From Rhizobium chutanense (GTDB lineage: Bacteria; Pseudomonadota; Alphaproteobacteria; Rhizobiales; Rhizobiaceae): 64,000 nucleotides of DNA. The DNA lies in assembly GCF_002531935.1 (NCBI RefSeq), contig NZ_NWSV01000007.1:210250-274249 (forward strand), read 5' to 3'. Shown here piece after piece: positions 17,445 to 28,748 of this stretch (its first letter is position 1; each line of letters opens with the position of its first letter). The notes beneath the pieces are model-generated. The model worked only from the letters and a program-made list of their open reading frames with translations, was not told where the DNA came from and did not search any database. The position numbers and the translations under genes are program-made.

Positions 17445-17615
17445 CTTGTTGGGAGAATCCGGTGCTTTCGCCACCGGTGCCGAAGGAGCAACCGCCCCGG
17501 AAACTCTCAGGCAAAAGGACCAGCAAGGGGCAGACGGAACTCTGGAGAGAAGCGTTCTCGAAACGCTCGCCGAAGGGATAACAATCTCAGGCAAAGGGAC
17601 AGAGGGGGCTCAGGA
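17445..17615 (+). ncRNA. Tandem glycine riboswitch
   Basis: Two glycine aptamers lie in series before gcvT. The first (about 17449-17525) contains GGGAGAA, a GGTGC-TTTC-GCACC-like arm, GCCGAAGGAGCAA and the conserved AACTCTCAGGCAAAAGGAC. The second (about 17535-17612) contains CTGGAGAGAAG, CGCCGAAGGGATAAC and AATCTCAGGCAAAGGGACAG. These repeated GCCGAAGG and CTCAGGCAAA cores are diagnostic. Glycine binding is known to switch on the downstream cleavage-system genes. About 75 nt separate the second aptamer from gcvT. Confidence 0.96.
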
Positions 17616-17689
17616 GAGAAGTGCGCAGCCGCGCCTTCAGATTTGAGCCCGCGCCTTCGTGAAGAAGACGCAAACCCCGGAGGCGTCTT

Positions 17690-18826
17690 TTGGACGATAC
17701 TGCTGCCCTGAAGAAAACCCCGCTGCATGACCTGCATCTCCAGCTCGGCGCCCGCATGGTGCCGTTCGCAGGTTACGACATGCCGGTGCAATATCCCGCC
17801 GGCGTGATGAAGGAGCATCTTCATACCCGTGCCGAAGCCGGCCTCTTCGATGTCTCCCATATGGGCCAGGTCATCATCAAGGCAAAATCGGGCAGTTACG
17901 AGGACGCAGCACTGGCGCTCGAAAGTCTGGTGCCCGTCGATATATTGGGCCTTGCCGAAGGCCGCCAGCGCTACGGCTTTTTCACCGACGACAGTGGCTG
18001 CATTCTCGACGACCTGATGATCACCCATCTCGACGACCATCTTTTCGTCGTCGTCAACGCGTCCTGCAAGGAAGCCGATCTCGCCCATCTGCAAGCCCAT
18101 ATCGGCGACCGGTGCGACATCACCCTTCTCGACCGCGCTTTGATCGCGCTACAGGGACCGCGTGCCGTCGAGGTGCTCGCCGAACTCTGGGCCGACGTCG
18201 CGGCGATGAAATTCATGGATGTGCGCCACTGCCGGCTGCACGACGTTTCCTGTCTGGTTTCGCGCTCCGGCTATAGCGGCGAGGACGGCTTCGAAATCTC
18301 GATCCCGTCGGACAAGGCCGTTGATGTCACCATGCGATTGCTCGAGCATCCCGATGTCCAGGCGATCGGCCTCGGCGCCCGCGATTCGCTGCGCCTCGAA
18401 GCCGGTCTCTGCCTCTACGGCAACGATATCGACACCACCACCTCGCCGGTCGAGGCCGCACTCGAATGGGCGATGCAGAAGGCACGACGCGCGGGTGGCG
18501 CACGCGCCGGCGGTTTCCCGGGCTCCGGCCGCATCCTTTCTGAGCTCGAAAACGGCGCTGCTCGCCGCCGGGTCGGCCTGAAGCCGGAAGGCAAGGCGCC
18601 GGTGCGCGGCCATGCCAAGCTCTATGCCGATGCCGAGGGCAAGGCCGAAATCGGCGAAGTCACCTCGGGCGGCTTCGGCCCCAGCGTCGAAGGCCCGGTC
18701 GCCATGGGCTACGTCCCGGTCTCCCATGCTGCGGCCGGCACGCTCGTCTACGCCGAGGTGCGCGGCAAATATCTGCCGATCACCGTCAGCACCCTTCCCT
18801 TCGTTACCCCGACCTACAAACGCTAA
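17690..18826 (+). CDS. gcvT: Glycine cleavage system aminomethyltransferase (T protein)
   Basis: A 378-residue folate-dependent enzyme that takes the aminomethyl group from lipoylated GcvH, releases ammonia and forms methylene-tetrahydrofolate. Family phrases are [54 protein letters not shown] and [14 protein letters not shown]. The C-terminal barrel ([23 protein letters not shown]) is complete. The start codon is TTG at 17690, with GGAGG 6 nt upstream and no competing ATG. It is the first gene of gcvTHP under the glycine riboswitch. Confidence 0.96.
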   Translation: MDDTAALKKTPLHDLHLQLGARMVPFAGYDMPVQYPAGVMKEHLHTRAEAGLFDVSHMGQVIIKAKSGSYEDAALALESLVPVDILGLAEGRQRYGFFTDDSGCILDDLMITHLDDHLFVVVNASCKEADLAHLQAHIGDRCDITLLDRALIALQGPRAVEVLAELWADVAAMKFMDVRHCRLHDVSCLVSRSGYSGEDGFEISIPSDKAVDVTMRLLEHPDVQAIGLGARDSLRLEAGLCLYGNDIDTTTSPVEAALEWAMQKARRAGGARAGGFPGSGRILSELENGAARRRVGLKPEGKAPVRGHAKLYADAEGKAEIGEVTSGGFGPSVEGPVAMGYVPVSHAAAGTLVYAEVRGKYLPITVSTLPFVTPTYKR

Positions 18827-18849
18827 ACCTTTTCCAGAGAGGACGAACA

Positions 18850-19211
18850 ATGCTGAAATTCACCGAAGAACACGAATGGCTGCAGATTGAAGGCGGCGTT
18901 GCGACGGTCGGCATCACCACCTATGCCGTCGAGCAGCTCGGCGACCTGGTTTTCGTCGAACTGCCGGAAGTCGGCGCGACCTTCTCCAAGAACGCCAATG
19001 CCGCGACCGTTGAATCCGTCAAGGCTGCTTCCGACGTCTATTGTCCGCTCGACGGCGAGATCACCGAGGTCAATCCGGCCATCGTCGCAGATCCGTCGCT
19101 GGTCAATTCCGATCCTCAAGGCGCCGGCTGGTTCTTCAAGCTGAAGCTTGCAAATGCCGCGGACGCCGATGGCCTGCTCGACGAGGCTGCCTATAAGGAG
19201 CTCACCGCGTA

Positions 19212-19212
<1 letters not shown>
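18850..19212 (+). CDS. gcvH: Glycine cleavage system H protein
   Basis: A 120-residue lipoyl-carrier protein that shuttles the aminomethyl intermediate between GcvP, GcvT and lipoamide dehydrogenase. It starts [20 protein letters not shown], and Lys58 in [11 protein letters not shown] is the lipoylated residue, which LipB (encoded earlier in this window) would help modify. Length is standard. AGAGAGGAC precedes the ATG, 23 nt after gcvT. Its TAA overlaps the gcvP ATG by one base. Confidence 0.97.
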
Positions 19213-22076
<2,864 letters not shown>

Positions 22077-22116
22077 CGCGCAAGCCTGACGCAGTCGCGA
22101 AAGGCTGGACAATCCA

Positions 22117-22144
22117 AGCCCCTTCCATCATGGGAGGGGCTTTC
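22117..22144 (+). terminator. Terminator of gcvTHP
   Basis: AGCCCCTTCC-ATCAT-GGGAGGGGCT forms a 10-bp stem (one G-U pair) with a 5-nt loop followed by TTCCC, 40 nt after gcvP. Confidence 0.75.
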
Positions 22145-22181
22145 CCAATTCTGATGGAAATGCACGAAAGAAGGTCATCTC

Positions 22182-22454
22182 ATGCCCCAGGATCCAAGCG
22201 AAGCAAGAATGCAGGCGCCCTGGTCGAAGCCTGTGCTCATCGCCCTCGAAGAGCCCGGCCAATACGTGACCATCGACAACACCCAGGCCGCCTCCTGGGC
22301 GATGATCGAGGACTGGCCGACGGAGGACGGCGCCGCACTCGACCAGGCGCTGCTGATCTGCGCCGACGTCATCAAAGGCAAGCGCACCGGCGAGGATGCA
22401 CGCAAGGCATTCATCGCCGCCGCAGTCGAAGCGGACCTCGACATCAAGGCCTGA
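22182..22454 (+). CDS. DUF982 domain protein
   Basis: A 90-residue cytoplasmic protein that matches DUF982, a small family found almost only in Rhizobiales and usually present in many copies per genome. Typical features are an N-terminal WSKPVLIALEEPGQYVTIDNT, then a Trp-rich segment ASWAMIEDWP and a C-terminal helix DVIKGKRTGEDARKAFIAAA. Its role is unknown. AAGGTCATCTC precedes the ATG. It follows the gcv terminator and is probably its own unit. Confidence 0.85.
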   Translation: MPQDPSEARMQAPWSKPVLIALEEPGQYVTIDNTQAASWAMIEDWPTEDGAALDQALLICADVIKGKRTGEDARKAFIAAAVEADLDIKA

Positions 22455-22665
22455 CCGGCTGCAATCCGCCGCTGGAATGGACGATGAAGACACGGCGCTT
22501 CACGGCGCTCAACCAGCTTCAATGCCTCGGCAGCGGCACCAGTTTGGGAAATGGCCCACAAGGATCAAATTTAACCTTTCTTAGCAAGTCTCTGTTAGCA
22601 ATTCATAAAGGTGGCTTCCATCAGCATGGATCACCGTCGATCCCTTGTTTTGCGTGCAGGTTCTT

Positions 22666-23706
22666 ATGCGTCCATCGGCTGTGCCAGCAATCCTCCTTGC
22701 CGCCCTGATTCTCTCGGGATGCGCCGCCAGCTCCGGCGCCGAAGATGTGCTGACCCCGGTGCCGTCGCGGGAGACAACCAATGCCATCAGTCAGCCGAGC
22801 GGCCCGATACCGGCTGCTGCCGTGGGTGATCCCGCGCCGCAGGCAAGCCCGCCGCAGCAGGCCTTGAGCTGGGCTGGGCAGGTTCCGGAGCCGCAGGCGC
22901 TCGTGCCCGCAGACAGGCCGGTCGGTATGCCGATGCCGACCGAAAGGCCGGTGGCGATGCTCATGCCCGCCAATCCGGGGATCGATCCCGATGTCGGTAC
23001 GAAATCGCCGACACGCTCGCGAATTTACGGTCACCGCTTCCGCGACGCCAAGCCGATCAACTTCGGCTCCACCTCCCCCAGAAAGCTGGCCGTGCACGGC
23101 GTCGACGTGTCGCGCTGGCAGGGCGAGATCGACTGGGAAACGCTGCGGCAGCAGGGCGCGAACTTCGTCTACATCAAGGCGACGGACGGCGGCGATCACC
23201 TCGATCCGATGTTCAAGAAGAACTGGCGCCGGGCCAAGGAAGCCGGCCTGAAACACGGCGCCTATCACTTCTTCTACTGGTGCCGGACCGCCGGCGAGCA
23301 GGCCGACTGGTTCATCCGCAATGTTCCGCGGGAGGCAAACGCACTTCCGCCCGTCATCGACGTCGAATGGAACGGCGAATCGAGCTGCAAGCGGCGCATT
23401 TCTCCCGCCCGCGTCCGGGAAAAAATGCAGGTCTTCATGGACAAGCTGGAACGCTATTACGGCCAGCGCCCGATCATCTACACCGCGCCGGACTTCTACC
23501 GCGACAATCTGAAGGGCCAAATGCTCGATTATCCCTTCTGGCTGCGCTCGGTGGCCGCCCACCCCTCCAAGGTCTATCCAGGCCGCAAGTGGCTGTTCTG
23601 GCAATATTCCGGCTCCGGCCTTTCCGACGGCGTCGACGGCAAGATCGATCTCAACGTGTTCAACGGCAACGAAAGCGACTGGCACGACTGGGTGGCGGCG
23701 CGATAG
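22666..23706 (+). CDS. GH25-family lysozyme lipoprotein
   Basis: A 346-residue envelope protein. The N-terminus is a lipoprotein signal (AILLAALILSGCAASSG; acylated Cys about residue 19). Residues about 25-135 are a Pro-rich, low-complexity spacer. Residues about 140-345 form a glycosyl hydrolase 25 domain: VHGVDVSRWQGEIDWETL, FVYIKATDGG, HGAYHFFYW, VIDVEWNGE (catalytic acids) and LFWQYSGSG. GH25 enzymes cleave peptidoglycan between MurNAc and GlcNAc. The domain looks intact. The start is weakly supported (GCAGGTTC upstream), and an in-frame codon seven earlier is possible. Confidence 0.9.
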   Translation: MRPSAVPAILLAALILSGCAASSGAEDVLTPVPSRETTNAISQPSGPIPAAAVGDPAPQASPPQQALSWAGQVPEPQALVPADRPVGMPMPTERPVAMLMPANPGIDPDVGTKSPTRSRIYGHRFRDAKPINFGSTSPRKLAVHGVDVSRWQGEIDWETLRQQGANFVYIKATDGGDHLDPMFKKNWRRAKEAGLKHGAYHFFYWCRTAGEQADWFIRNVPREANALPPVIDVEWNGESSCKRRISPARVREKMQVFMDKLERYYGQRPIIYTAPDFYRDNLKGQMLDYPFWLRSVAAHPSKVYPGRKWLFWQYSGSGLSDGVDGKIDLNVFNGNESDWHDWVAAR

Positions 23707-23850
23707 CGAGGCCGCCTCTCCCGTGTCAATCCAGAACAGATGCACCCCCTCGGTGCCCGGTCCGATAAGTCTTTGCTAACGCAAGGCTTTCAACATTCCC
23801 TAAGCCATTGCGGATAAAAGCGTTCTATTCAGATCTTAAGGAAACGGCTG

Positions 23851-24156
23851 ATGAGCATATCGGGCATCACCAACATTGCTCTCTCGGGAATGCGGGCGCA
23901 GACGACGCGCGTGGGCGCGATTGCCAGCAATATCGCAAACAGCAGCACTCCGGGCTACGCCAAGCTGAATACCAGCCTCACCTCCGTCGAACCAGGCGGC
24001 GTCCAGGCGGTCGTCAGCCCGACGACGTCGGATGTCGATCCCGCCACCGAACTGACCGACCTGATCGAAGCCGAGCAGAGCTACAAGGCAAACGCCACAG
24101 TCTTCGAGACGGGCGCCGACATGTGGGAAATGCTCATGAGCATCAAGCGCGACTGA
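23851..24156 (+). CDS. Short flagellar-rod-like protein (FlgC/FlgE-like ends)
   Basis: A 101-residue protein that joins the two conserved ends of axial flagellar proteins. The N-terminus ISGITNIALSGMRAQ...IASNIANSSTPGYAK matches the flagellar rod/hook N motif, and the C-terminus ELTDLIEAEQSYKANATVFETGADMWEMLM matches the C motif of FlgC-like rods. The central domain is almost absent: FlgC is about 135-140 residues. No other flagellar gene is near. It could be a divergent secreted rod-like protein or a remnant with an intact frame. AAGGAAAC precedes the ATG. Confidence 0.85.
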   Translation: MSISGITNIALSGMRAQTTRVGAIASNIANSSTPGYAKLNTSLTSVEPGGVQAVVSPTTSDVDPATELTDLIEAEQSYKANATVFETGADMWEMLMSIKRD

Positions 24157-24215
24157 ACGCACCCGATTTCACCCAAGACGTACTGACAGAAAATTTTCCG
24201 CCGGCCTGAAACCTA

Positions 24216-24608
24216 TCAGGAATGCGCCGGCTCGTTCTGCCGCTGTGCGGCAAGCGCCGCGAGATCGGCAGGCTTCAGTTCGACGGATTCGCCGCAGCCG
24301 CAGGCCGATGTCTGGTTTGGATTGGTGAAGGTGAAACCGGAGCGCAGCGTCGTCTGCTCGAAGCCCATTTCGGTGCCGAGAAGATAGAGCACAGCGGAGG
24401 GTTCGACCCACACCTTGGCGCCGTCGCGCTCGACCAAATCGTCCTTGGTATTCGGCTCGGTCACCAGATCGATGGTATATTCCATCCCGGCGCAGCCGCC
24501 CTTCTTGATGCCGACGCGGACGCCCTTGGCCCCCGGGCCGGAATTTTCGACGATCGCCTTGACGCGGGCCGCAGCACCGTCCGTCATGCTCATCACTGCA
24601 AAGCCCAT
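24216..24608 (-). CDS. sufA: Iron-sulfur assembly protein SufA/IscA-type
   Basis: A 130-residue A-type Fe-S carrier (HesB/IscA/SufA). The three conserved cysteines are present: GGCAGMEY and the C-terminal SACGCGES. The body includes VRVGIKKGGCAG and GFTFTNPNQT. A-type carriers take clusters from the SufBCD scaffold to target proteins. It is the last gene of the suf operon, 100 bp after sufT, which supports SufA. The ATG at 24608 (MGFAVMSMT) has AAGGAGAATG about 10 nt upstream; a later ATG (MSMT) is possible. Confidence 0.92.
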   Translation of the reverse strand: MGFAVMSMTDGAAARVKAIVENSGPGAKGVRVGIKKGGCAGMEYTIDLVTEPNTKDDLVERDGAKVWVEPSAVLYLLGTEMGFEQTTLRSGFTFTNPNQTSACGCGESVELKPADLAALAAQRQNEPAHS

Positions 24609-24721
24609 CGGCTCATTCTCCTTCCGCAACCGGGGTCAAGATCCGGCGCTTCGTGAATCAAATGTAGTCGCCCGAGGTAAACGGATCAATACCACGGTAC
24701 CGCGTCAGTACCCTCGCCGGC

Positions 24722-25102
24722 TCAATACCAGCCGACGGCGACCTGCGCCTCTTCGGACATGCGGTCCGGCGTCCACGGCGGATCGAATGTCATTTCGACC
24801 TCGACGCCCGATACGCCTTCGACGGCGCCGACGGCATTTTCAACCCAGCCAGGCATCTCGCCGGCAACCGGGCAGCCGGGCGCGGTCAGGGTCATCATGA
24901 TCTTCACCATCCGGTCATCCTCGATGTCGATCTTGTAGATCAGACCGAGTTCGAAGATGTCGGCCGGAATTTCCGGATCGTAGACGGTTTTCAGAGCGCT
25001 GATGACGTCGTCGCTGAGCCGTGCCAGTTCATCGGCCGGAATGCTGGAATGCACGATGCCTTCGCGCACGTCGATCTTCTGTTCGGTTTCGTCCAGGCTC
25101 AT
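24722..25102 (-). CDS. sufT: SufT-type DUF59 Fe-S assembly protein
   Basis: A 126-residue MIP18/DUF59 protein. The core contains ALKTVYDPEIPADIFELGLIYKI and LTAPGCPVAGEMP, with the conserved Cys in PGCP, and the end FDPPWTPDRMSEEAQVAVGWY is typical of SUF-operon members (PaaD-like, SufT). SufT helps maturation of Fe-S proteins, particularly under high demand. It follows sufS by 12 bp. GAGGAG sits 8 nt before the ATG at 25102; a GTG three codons earlier is possible. It is cytoplasmic. Confidence 0.9.
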   Translation of the reverse strand: MSLDETEQKIDVREGIVHSSIPADELARLSDDVISALKTVYDPEIPADIFELGLIYKIDIEDDRMVKIMMTLTAPGCPVAGEMPGWVENAVGAVEGVSGVEVEMTFDPPWTPDRMSEEAQVAVGWY

Positions 25103-25114
25103 CACGAACACTCC

Positions 25115-26356
25115 TCAGGCAAAGAACTTGCGCGCATATTCAAGCGCATCGGCCAAAGCATCGACTTCGGCGCGGGTATTGTACATGCCGAAGGATGCAC
25201 GGCATGTGGAGGTGACGCCGAAGCGTTTCAAGAGTGGCATGGCGCAATGCGTGCCGGCCCTGACCGCAACACCCTGCCGGTCGATCACCATCGAGACGTC
25301 ATGGGCATGGATGCCGGCAAGCTCGAAGGAGAAGATGCTGCCCTTGTCGGGCGCCGTCCCGAACATCCGCAGCGAATTGACCGACTTCAGCCGCTCGACA
25401 GCATAAGAGGCAAGATCGGCCTCATGCTTGGCGATCGCCTCACGGCCGATCTTCTCCATGTAGTCGAGTGCATAGCCCAGCCCGATCGCCTGCACGATCG
25501 GCGGCGTGCCGGCCTCGAAGCGGTGCGGCGGGTCGTTATAGGTGACGTTATCCTCGGCGACCTCGAAGATCATCTCGCCGCCGCCCTGGAACGGACGCAT
25601 CTCCTGCAGCCGCTCCTTCTTGCCGTAGAGCACGCCGATGCCCGACGGGCCGTAGAGCTTGTGACCGGTCATGACATACCAGTCGCAATCGATATCCTGC
25701 ACGTCGACCGGCAGATGCACGGCGCCCTGGCTGCCGTCGATCAGCACCGGGATGCCGCGCTCATGCGCGATCCGGCAGACTTCCTTGACGGGAACGATCG
25801 AGCCGAGCGCATTCGACATATGGGTGATGGCGACGAGCTTGGTGCGCTCCGTCAGGCTCTTTTCGAAATCCTCGATATGGAAGGCGCCCTCGTCATCGAC
25901 TGGCACCCACACGAGTTTGGCGCCCTGCCGCTCGCGGATGAAGTGCCAGGGCACGATGTTGGAATGGTGCTCCATGATTGTCAGGACGATCTCGTCGCCC
26001 TCGCCGATTTTGGGCATGCCCCAGCCGTAAGCGACGGTATTGATCGCTTCCGTCGAATTCTTGGTAAAGACGATATCGTTGACCGAAGGCGCGTTGAGGA
26101 AGCGGCGGACCTTCTCGCGCGCCGCCTCATAAGCATCCGTCGCCGCATTGGAGAGATAGTGCAGGCCCCGATGCACATTGGCATATTCGTGGGCATAGGC
26201 GTGCGAGATGGCGTCGATCACCACCTGCGGCTTCTGGGCGGAAGCGCCGTTGTCGAGATAGACCAGCGGCTTGCCGTGCACCTTCTCCGCCAGGATCGGA
26301 AAATCCCGGCGGATGGCTTCGACGTCGTATGGGGTGGCCGGCACTATCTTGTCCAT
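25115..26356 (-). CDS. sufS: Cysteine desulfurase SufS
   Basis: A 413-residue class II PLP cysteine desulfurase that supplies sulfur to the SUF scaffold. The PLP Lys233 is in MTGHKLYGPSG, His130 is in IMEHHSNIVPW, and the active-site Cys371 is in RAGTHCAMPL, the short-loop form typical of SufS. GGGEMI and ASFGMYNT are also present. Length is normal. The start at 26356 (MDKIVPATPY) follows sufD by 11 bp; the frame is open much further upstream inside sufD. A SufE partner is not seen in the window. Confidence 0.95.
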   Translation of the reverse strand: MDKIVPATPYDVEAIRRDFPILAEKVHGKPLVYLDNGASAQKPQVVIDAISHAYAHEYANVHRGLHYLSNAATDAYEAAREKVRRFLNAPSVNDIVFTKNSTEAINTVAYGWGMPKIGEGDEIVLTIMEHHSNIVPWHFIRERQGAKLVWVPVDDEGAFHIEDFEKSLTERTKLVAITHMSNALGSIVPVKEVCRIAHERGIPVLIDGSQGAVHLPVDVQDIDCDWYVMTGHKLYGPSGIGVLYGKKERLQEMRPFQGGGEMIFEVAEDNVTYNDPPHRFEAGTPPIVQAIGLGYALDYMEKIGREAIAKHEADLASYAVERLKSVNSLRMFGTAPDKGSIFSFELAGIHAHDVSMVIDRQGVAVRAGTHCAMPLLKRFGVTSTCRASFGMYNTRAEVDALADALEYARKFFA

Positions 26357-26367
26357 CGCAATTCCGA

Positions 26368-27642
26368 TCAGGCGTGCTTTTGGAGCCAGGCCGAAATTAC
26401 GCCTTCCAGCGCTTCGACCAGGGCCTCGTCTTCCAGTTCCTCGACGATCTCGGCGACGAAGGCGTTGACCAGCATGGCCCGCGCGATCTTCTCCGGAATA
26501 CCGCGCGCCATCAGATAGTAAAGATGATTGGCGTCGATATCGGTCACCGTCGCGCCGTGGCCGCACTGCACATCGTCGGCGAAGATTTCGAGTTCGGGCT
26601 TGACCGAGAACTCGGCATCGTCGGACATCAGCAGGGTGTTGCAGGCCATCTTGGCATCGGTCTTCTGCGCATCGGGCGCAACCCGGATCATGCCCTGGAA
26701 GACGCCCTTGGCCCGGTCGAAGACGACGTTGCGGATCACTTCGGTCGAGCCGGTATGCGGCACGTCGTGGCCGAGCACCATCGTGACGTCGGTATGGCTT
26801 TCCGCCCCGAGCAGGTTGATGCCGCGGAGCGTCAGATCAGCGCCCTCGCCCGTCACCTTGATATGCAGCTCCTGGCGCACCAGCTTGCCGCCGGCGTTGA
26901 TGACGAACAGCCGGAGCTTCGCATCGGCGCCGAGATCGACGCGGATCTGGCCGAGATGCGTATCGTCGCTCCCCTGCTGCTGCAGGATGATCCAGGTCAG
27001 CTCCGTGCCTTCGCCGACCGTGATGTCACTGATGTGGGACACGAGCGCGGCATCGCCCGTCACCGCAAGGTGACGCTCGATGACGGTTCCCTTGACGCCG
27101 GCGCCGAAGGAAACGGGAAGGCGCGTATGTGCCTGACCGCCGGCATGGAGAAACTGGATTTCAAGCGGATTTTCAAGCTCGGTCTCCGCGGGCACGTCGA
27201 CGACATAGCCGTCGCGCACGAAGCTGCCGTTGATGCGGCCGACGGCGTCGTCGCTGCCGAGCGCATCGAGCCCGTCCGCGGCGGAGCCGTCGAGCAGACG
27301 TTCGGAATAGGCGGAAATGCCGAGGTCACCGGCCACGGCCTTCTGATTGGCATGGCCCTGGATGACCGTCAGCACCGCGGAATCGGCAACGAGCGGCTCC
27401 AAAGCTTCCGAGCCGGCGTCACCCGCCTGCGGCGGGACAGTGCGCAGAAGATTCTTGAGGTCGGTATAGTGCCAGGCTTCGATGCGGCGCGTCGGCAGGC
27501 CGGCCTTCTTCAGGTCGTCGAGAAGCCGGTCGCGCAGGGCCGTCACCGCACCATTGCCCGGCAGGTCGCCGATCTGCTGGTTGAAGGCCTCGATCAGCGC
27601 CGCTTCGGCCGCAGTCAGGCGGCTCGTCGTCTGCATGTTCAT
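26368..27642 (-). CDS. sufD: Fe-S cluster scaffold subunit SufD
   Basis: A 424-residue SufB/SufD-family beta-helix protein. It has the SufD layout: a helical N-terminus with RRIEAWHYTDLKNLL, a beta-helical middle, and the C-terminal core FADDVQCGHGATVTDIDANHLYYLMARGIPE...ARAMLVNAFVAEIVEEL. The His in CGHGAT is the SufD residue known to sit at the SufB-SufD interface. It works with SufB and SufC to build clusters. AAGGACGACGTCC precedes the ATG at 27642. It lies 24 bp after sufC. Confidence 0.95.
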   Translation of the reverse strand: MNMQTTSRLTAAEAALIEAFNQQIGDLPGNGAVTALRDRLLDDLKKAGLPTRRIEAWHYTDLKNLLRTVPPQAGDAGSEALEPLVADSAVLTVIQGHANQKAVAGDLGISAYSERLLDGSAADGLDALGSDDAVGRINGSFVRDGYVVDVPAETELENPLEIQFLHAGGQAHTRLPVSFGAGVKGTVIERHLAVTGDAALVSHISDITVGEGTELTWIILQQQGSDDTHLGQIRVDLGADAKLRLFVINAGGKLVRQELHIKVTGEGADLTLRGINLLGAESHTDVTMVLGHDVPHTGSTEVIRNVVFDRAKGVFQGMIRVAPDAQKTDAKMACNTLLMSDDAEFSVKPELEIFADDVQCGHGATVTDIDANHLYYLMARGIPEKIARAMLVNAFVAEIVEELEDEALVEALEGVISAWLQKHA

Positions 27643-27666
27643 GGACGTCGTCCTTTCCACCCGAAC

Positions 27667-28422
27667 TCAGGCCGCCGCGCCGATGATGTCGGCATAGCCG
27701 TTGGCCTCAAGCTCATGCGCCAGCGTCTTGTCGCCCGACTTGATCACCTGGCCCTTGTAGAGAACGTGAACCGTATCCGGCACGATATAGTCGAGCAGGC
27801 GCTGGTAATGGGTGATGACCACGACGGCGCGATCCGGCGAGCGCAGCGCGTTGACGCCGTCGGCGACGATCTTCAGCGCGTCGATGTCGAGACCGGAATC
27901 GGTTTCATCGAGCACGCAGAGCTTCGGCTCCAAGAGCGCCATCTGCAGGATCTCGGCGCGCTTCTTCTCGCCGCCCGAGAAGCCGACGTTGAGCGGCCGC
28001 TTCAGCATCTCGGTATTGATCTGCAGCTTGCCCGCGGCATCCTTGACCCGGCGCATGAAATCCGGCGTCGTCAGCTCGTCTTCGCCGCGTGCCTTACGCT
28101 GCTCATTCATCGCCACCTTCAGGAACTGCATGGTGGCGACACCTGGAATTTCCACCGGGTACTGGAAGGCGAGGAAGACGCCCTTGGCGGCGCGTTCGGC
28201 CGGATCGAGTTCGAGAATGCTCTCGCCATTATAGAGAATGTCGCCCTCGGTGACCTCGTAGTCGCTGCGGCCGGACAGCACATAGGAGAGCGTCGACTTG
28301 CCGGAGCCGTTCGGCCCCATGATCGCGGCAACTTCGCCGGCCTTCACCGTCAGGTTCAGGCCACGGATGATCTCTGTGCCGTCTTCGGCGATACGGGCAT
28401 GGAGGTTTCTGATTTCAAGCAT
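27667..28422 (-). CDS. sufC: SUF ATPase SufC
   Basis: A 251-residue cytoplasmic ABC-type ATPase that drives the SufBCD scaffold. Walker A is GPNGSGKST, the signature is FSGGEKKRAEI, Walker B is LCVLDETDSGLD, and the H-loop His is in VVVITHYQRLL. VLSGRSDYEVTEGDILYNG is the family-specific loop. The ATG at 28422 (MLEIRNLHA) has CAGGAACC upstream and gives the standard length; the frame extends another 16 codons. It lies between the small ORF and sufD. Confidence 0.96.
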   Translation of the reverse strand: MLEIRNLHARIAEDGTEIIRGLNLTVKAGEVAAIMGPNGSGKSTLSYVLSGRSDYEVTEGDILYNGESILELDPAERAAKGVFLAFQYPVEIPGVATMQFLKVAMNEQRKARGEDELTTPDFMRRVKDAAGKLQINTEMLKRPLNVGFSGGEKKRAEILQMALLEPKLCVLDETDSGLDIDALKIVADGVNALRSPDRAVVVITHYQRLLDYIVPDTVHVLYKGQVIKSGDKTLAHELEANGYADIIGAAA

Positions 28423-28501
28423 CTTTGGTTCCTGCGTTTTGTCTGCGTAGCTCATCGGAGCCTCGCGCAATTTCTAAGACATCAACATTTTGTGCTCGGC
28501 G

Positions 28502-28747
28502 CTATCGCGAAAAAAAGCGAAAGACACGGAAAACCGCGACCGTTACGAGCCATAGCCATTCGAGAAATTCCGGGAGTTCCTGAAGAATCTGTCCCGGTTT
28601 TTCCATGCGCTGCTGGAGAAACACATAAGGCTGCTCCGGCGGCTTTTCTGTTTCGTATCTTTGCTCGCGGGGGCGAATTTTCGCCAATATCTCCCCACGC
28701 ATATTCTCCAGACGTCCAAAAATACGCTTTTTGTCCGTCTCGTTCAT
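28502..28747 (-). CDS. Uncharacterised small protein between sufB and sufC
   Basis: An 81-residue reading frame whose ATG follows the sufB stop by one base (TGACATG), so it would be translationally coupled, and which ends 79 bp before sufC. The N-terminal two thirds are charged and Pro-rich (MNETDKKRIFGRLENM, RPREQRYETEKPPEQP). The last 22 residues are hydrophobic and aromatic (FLEWLWLVTVAVFRVFRFF), possibly a tail anchor. I recognise no family. Its codons have clearly lower third-position GC than sufB or sufC, so it may be recent or weakly expressed, or not a gene. Confidence 0.5.
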   Translation of the reverse strand: MNETDKKRIFGRLENMRGEILAKIRPREQRYETEKPPEQPYVFLQQRMEKPGQILQELPEFLEWLWLVTVAVFRVFRFFSR

Positions 28748-28748
28748 G

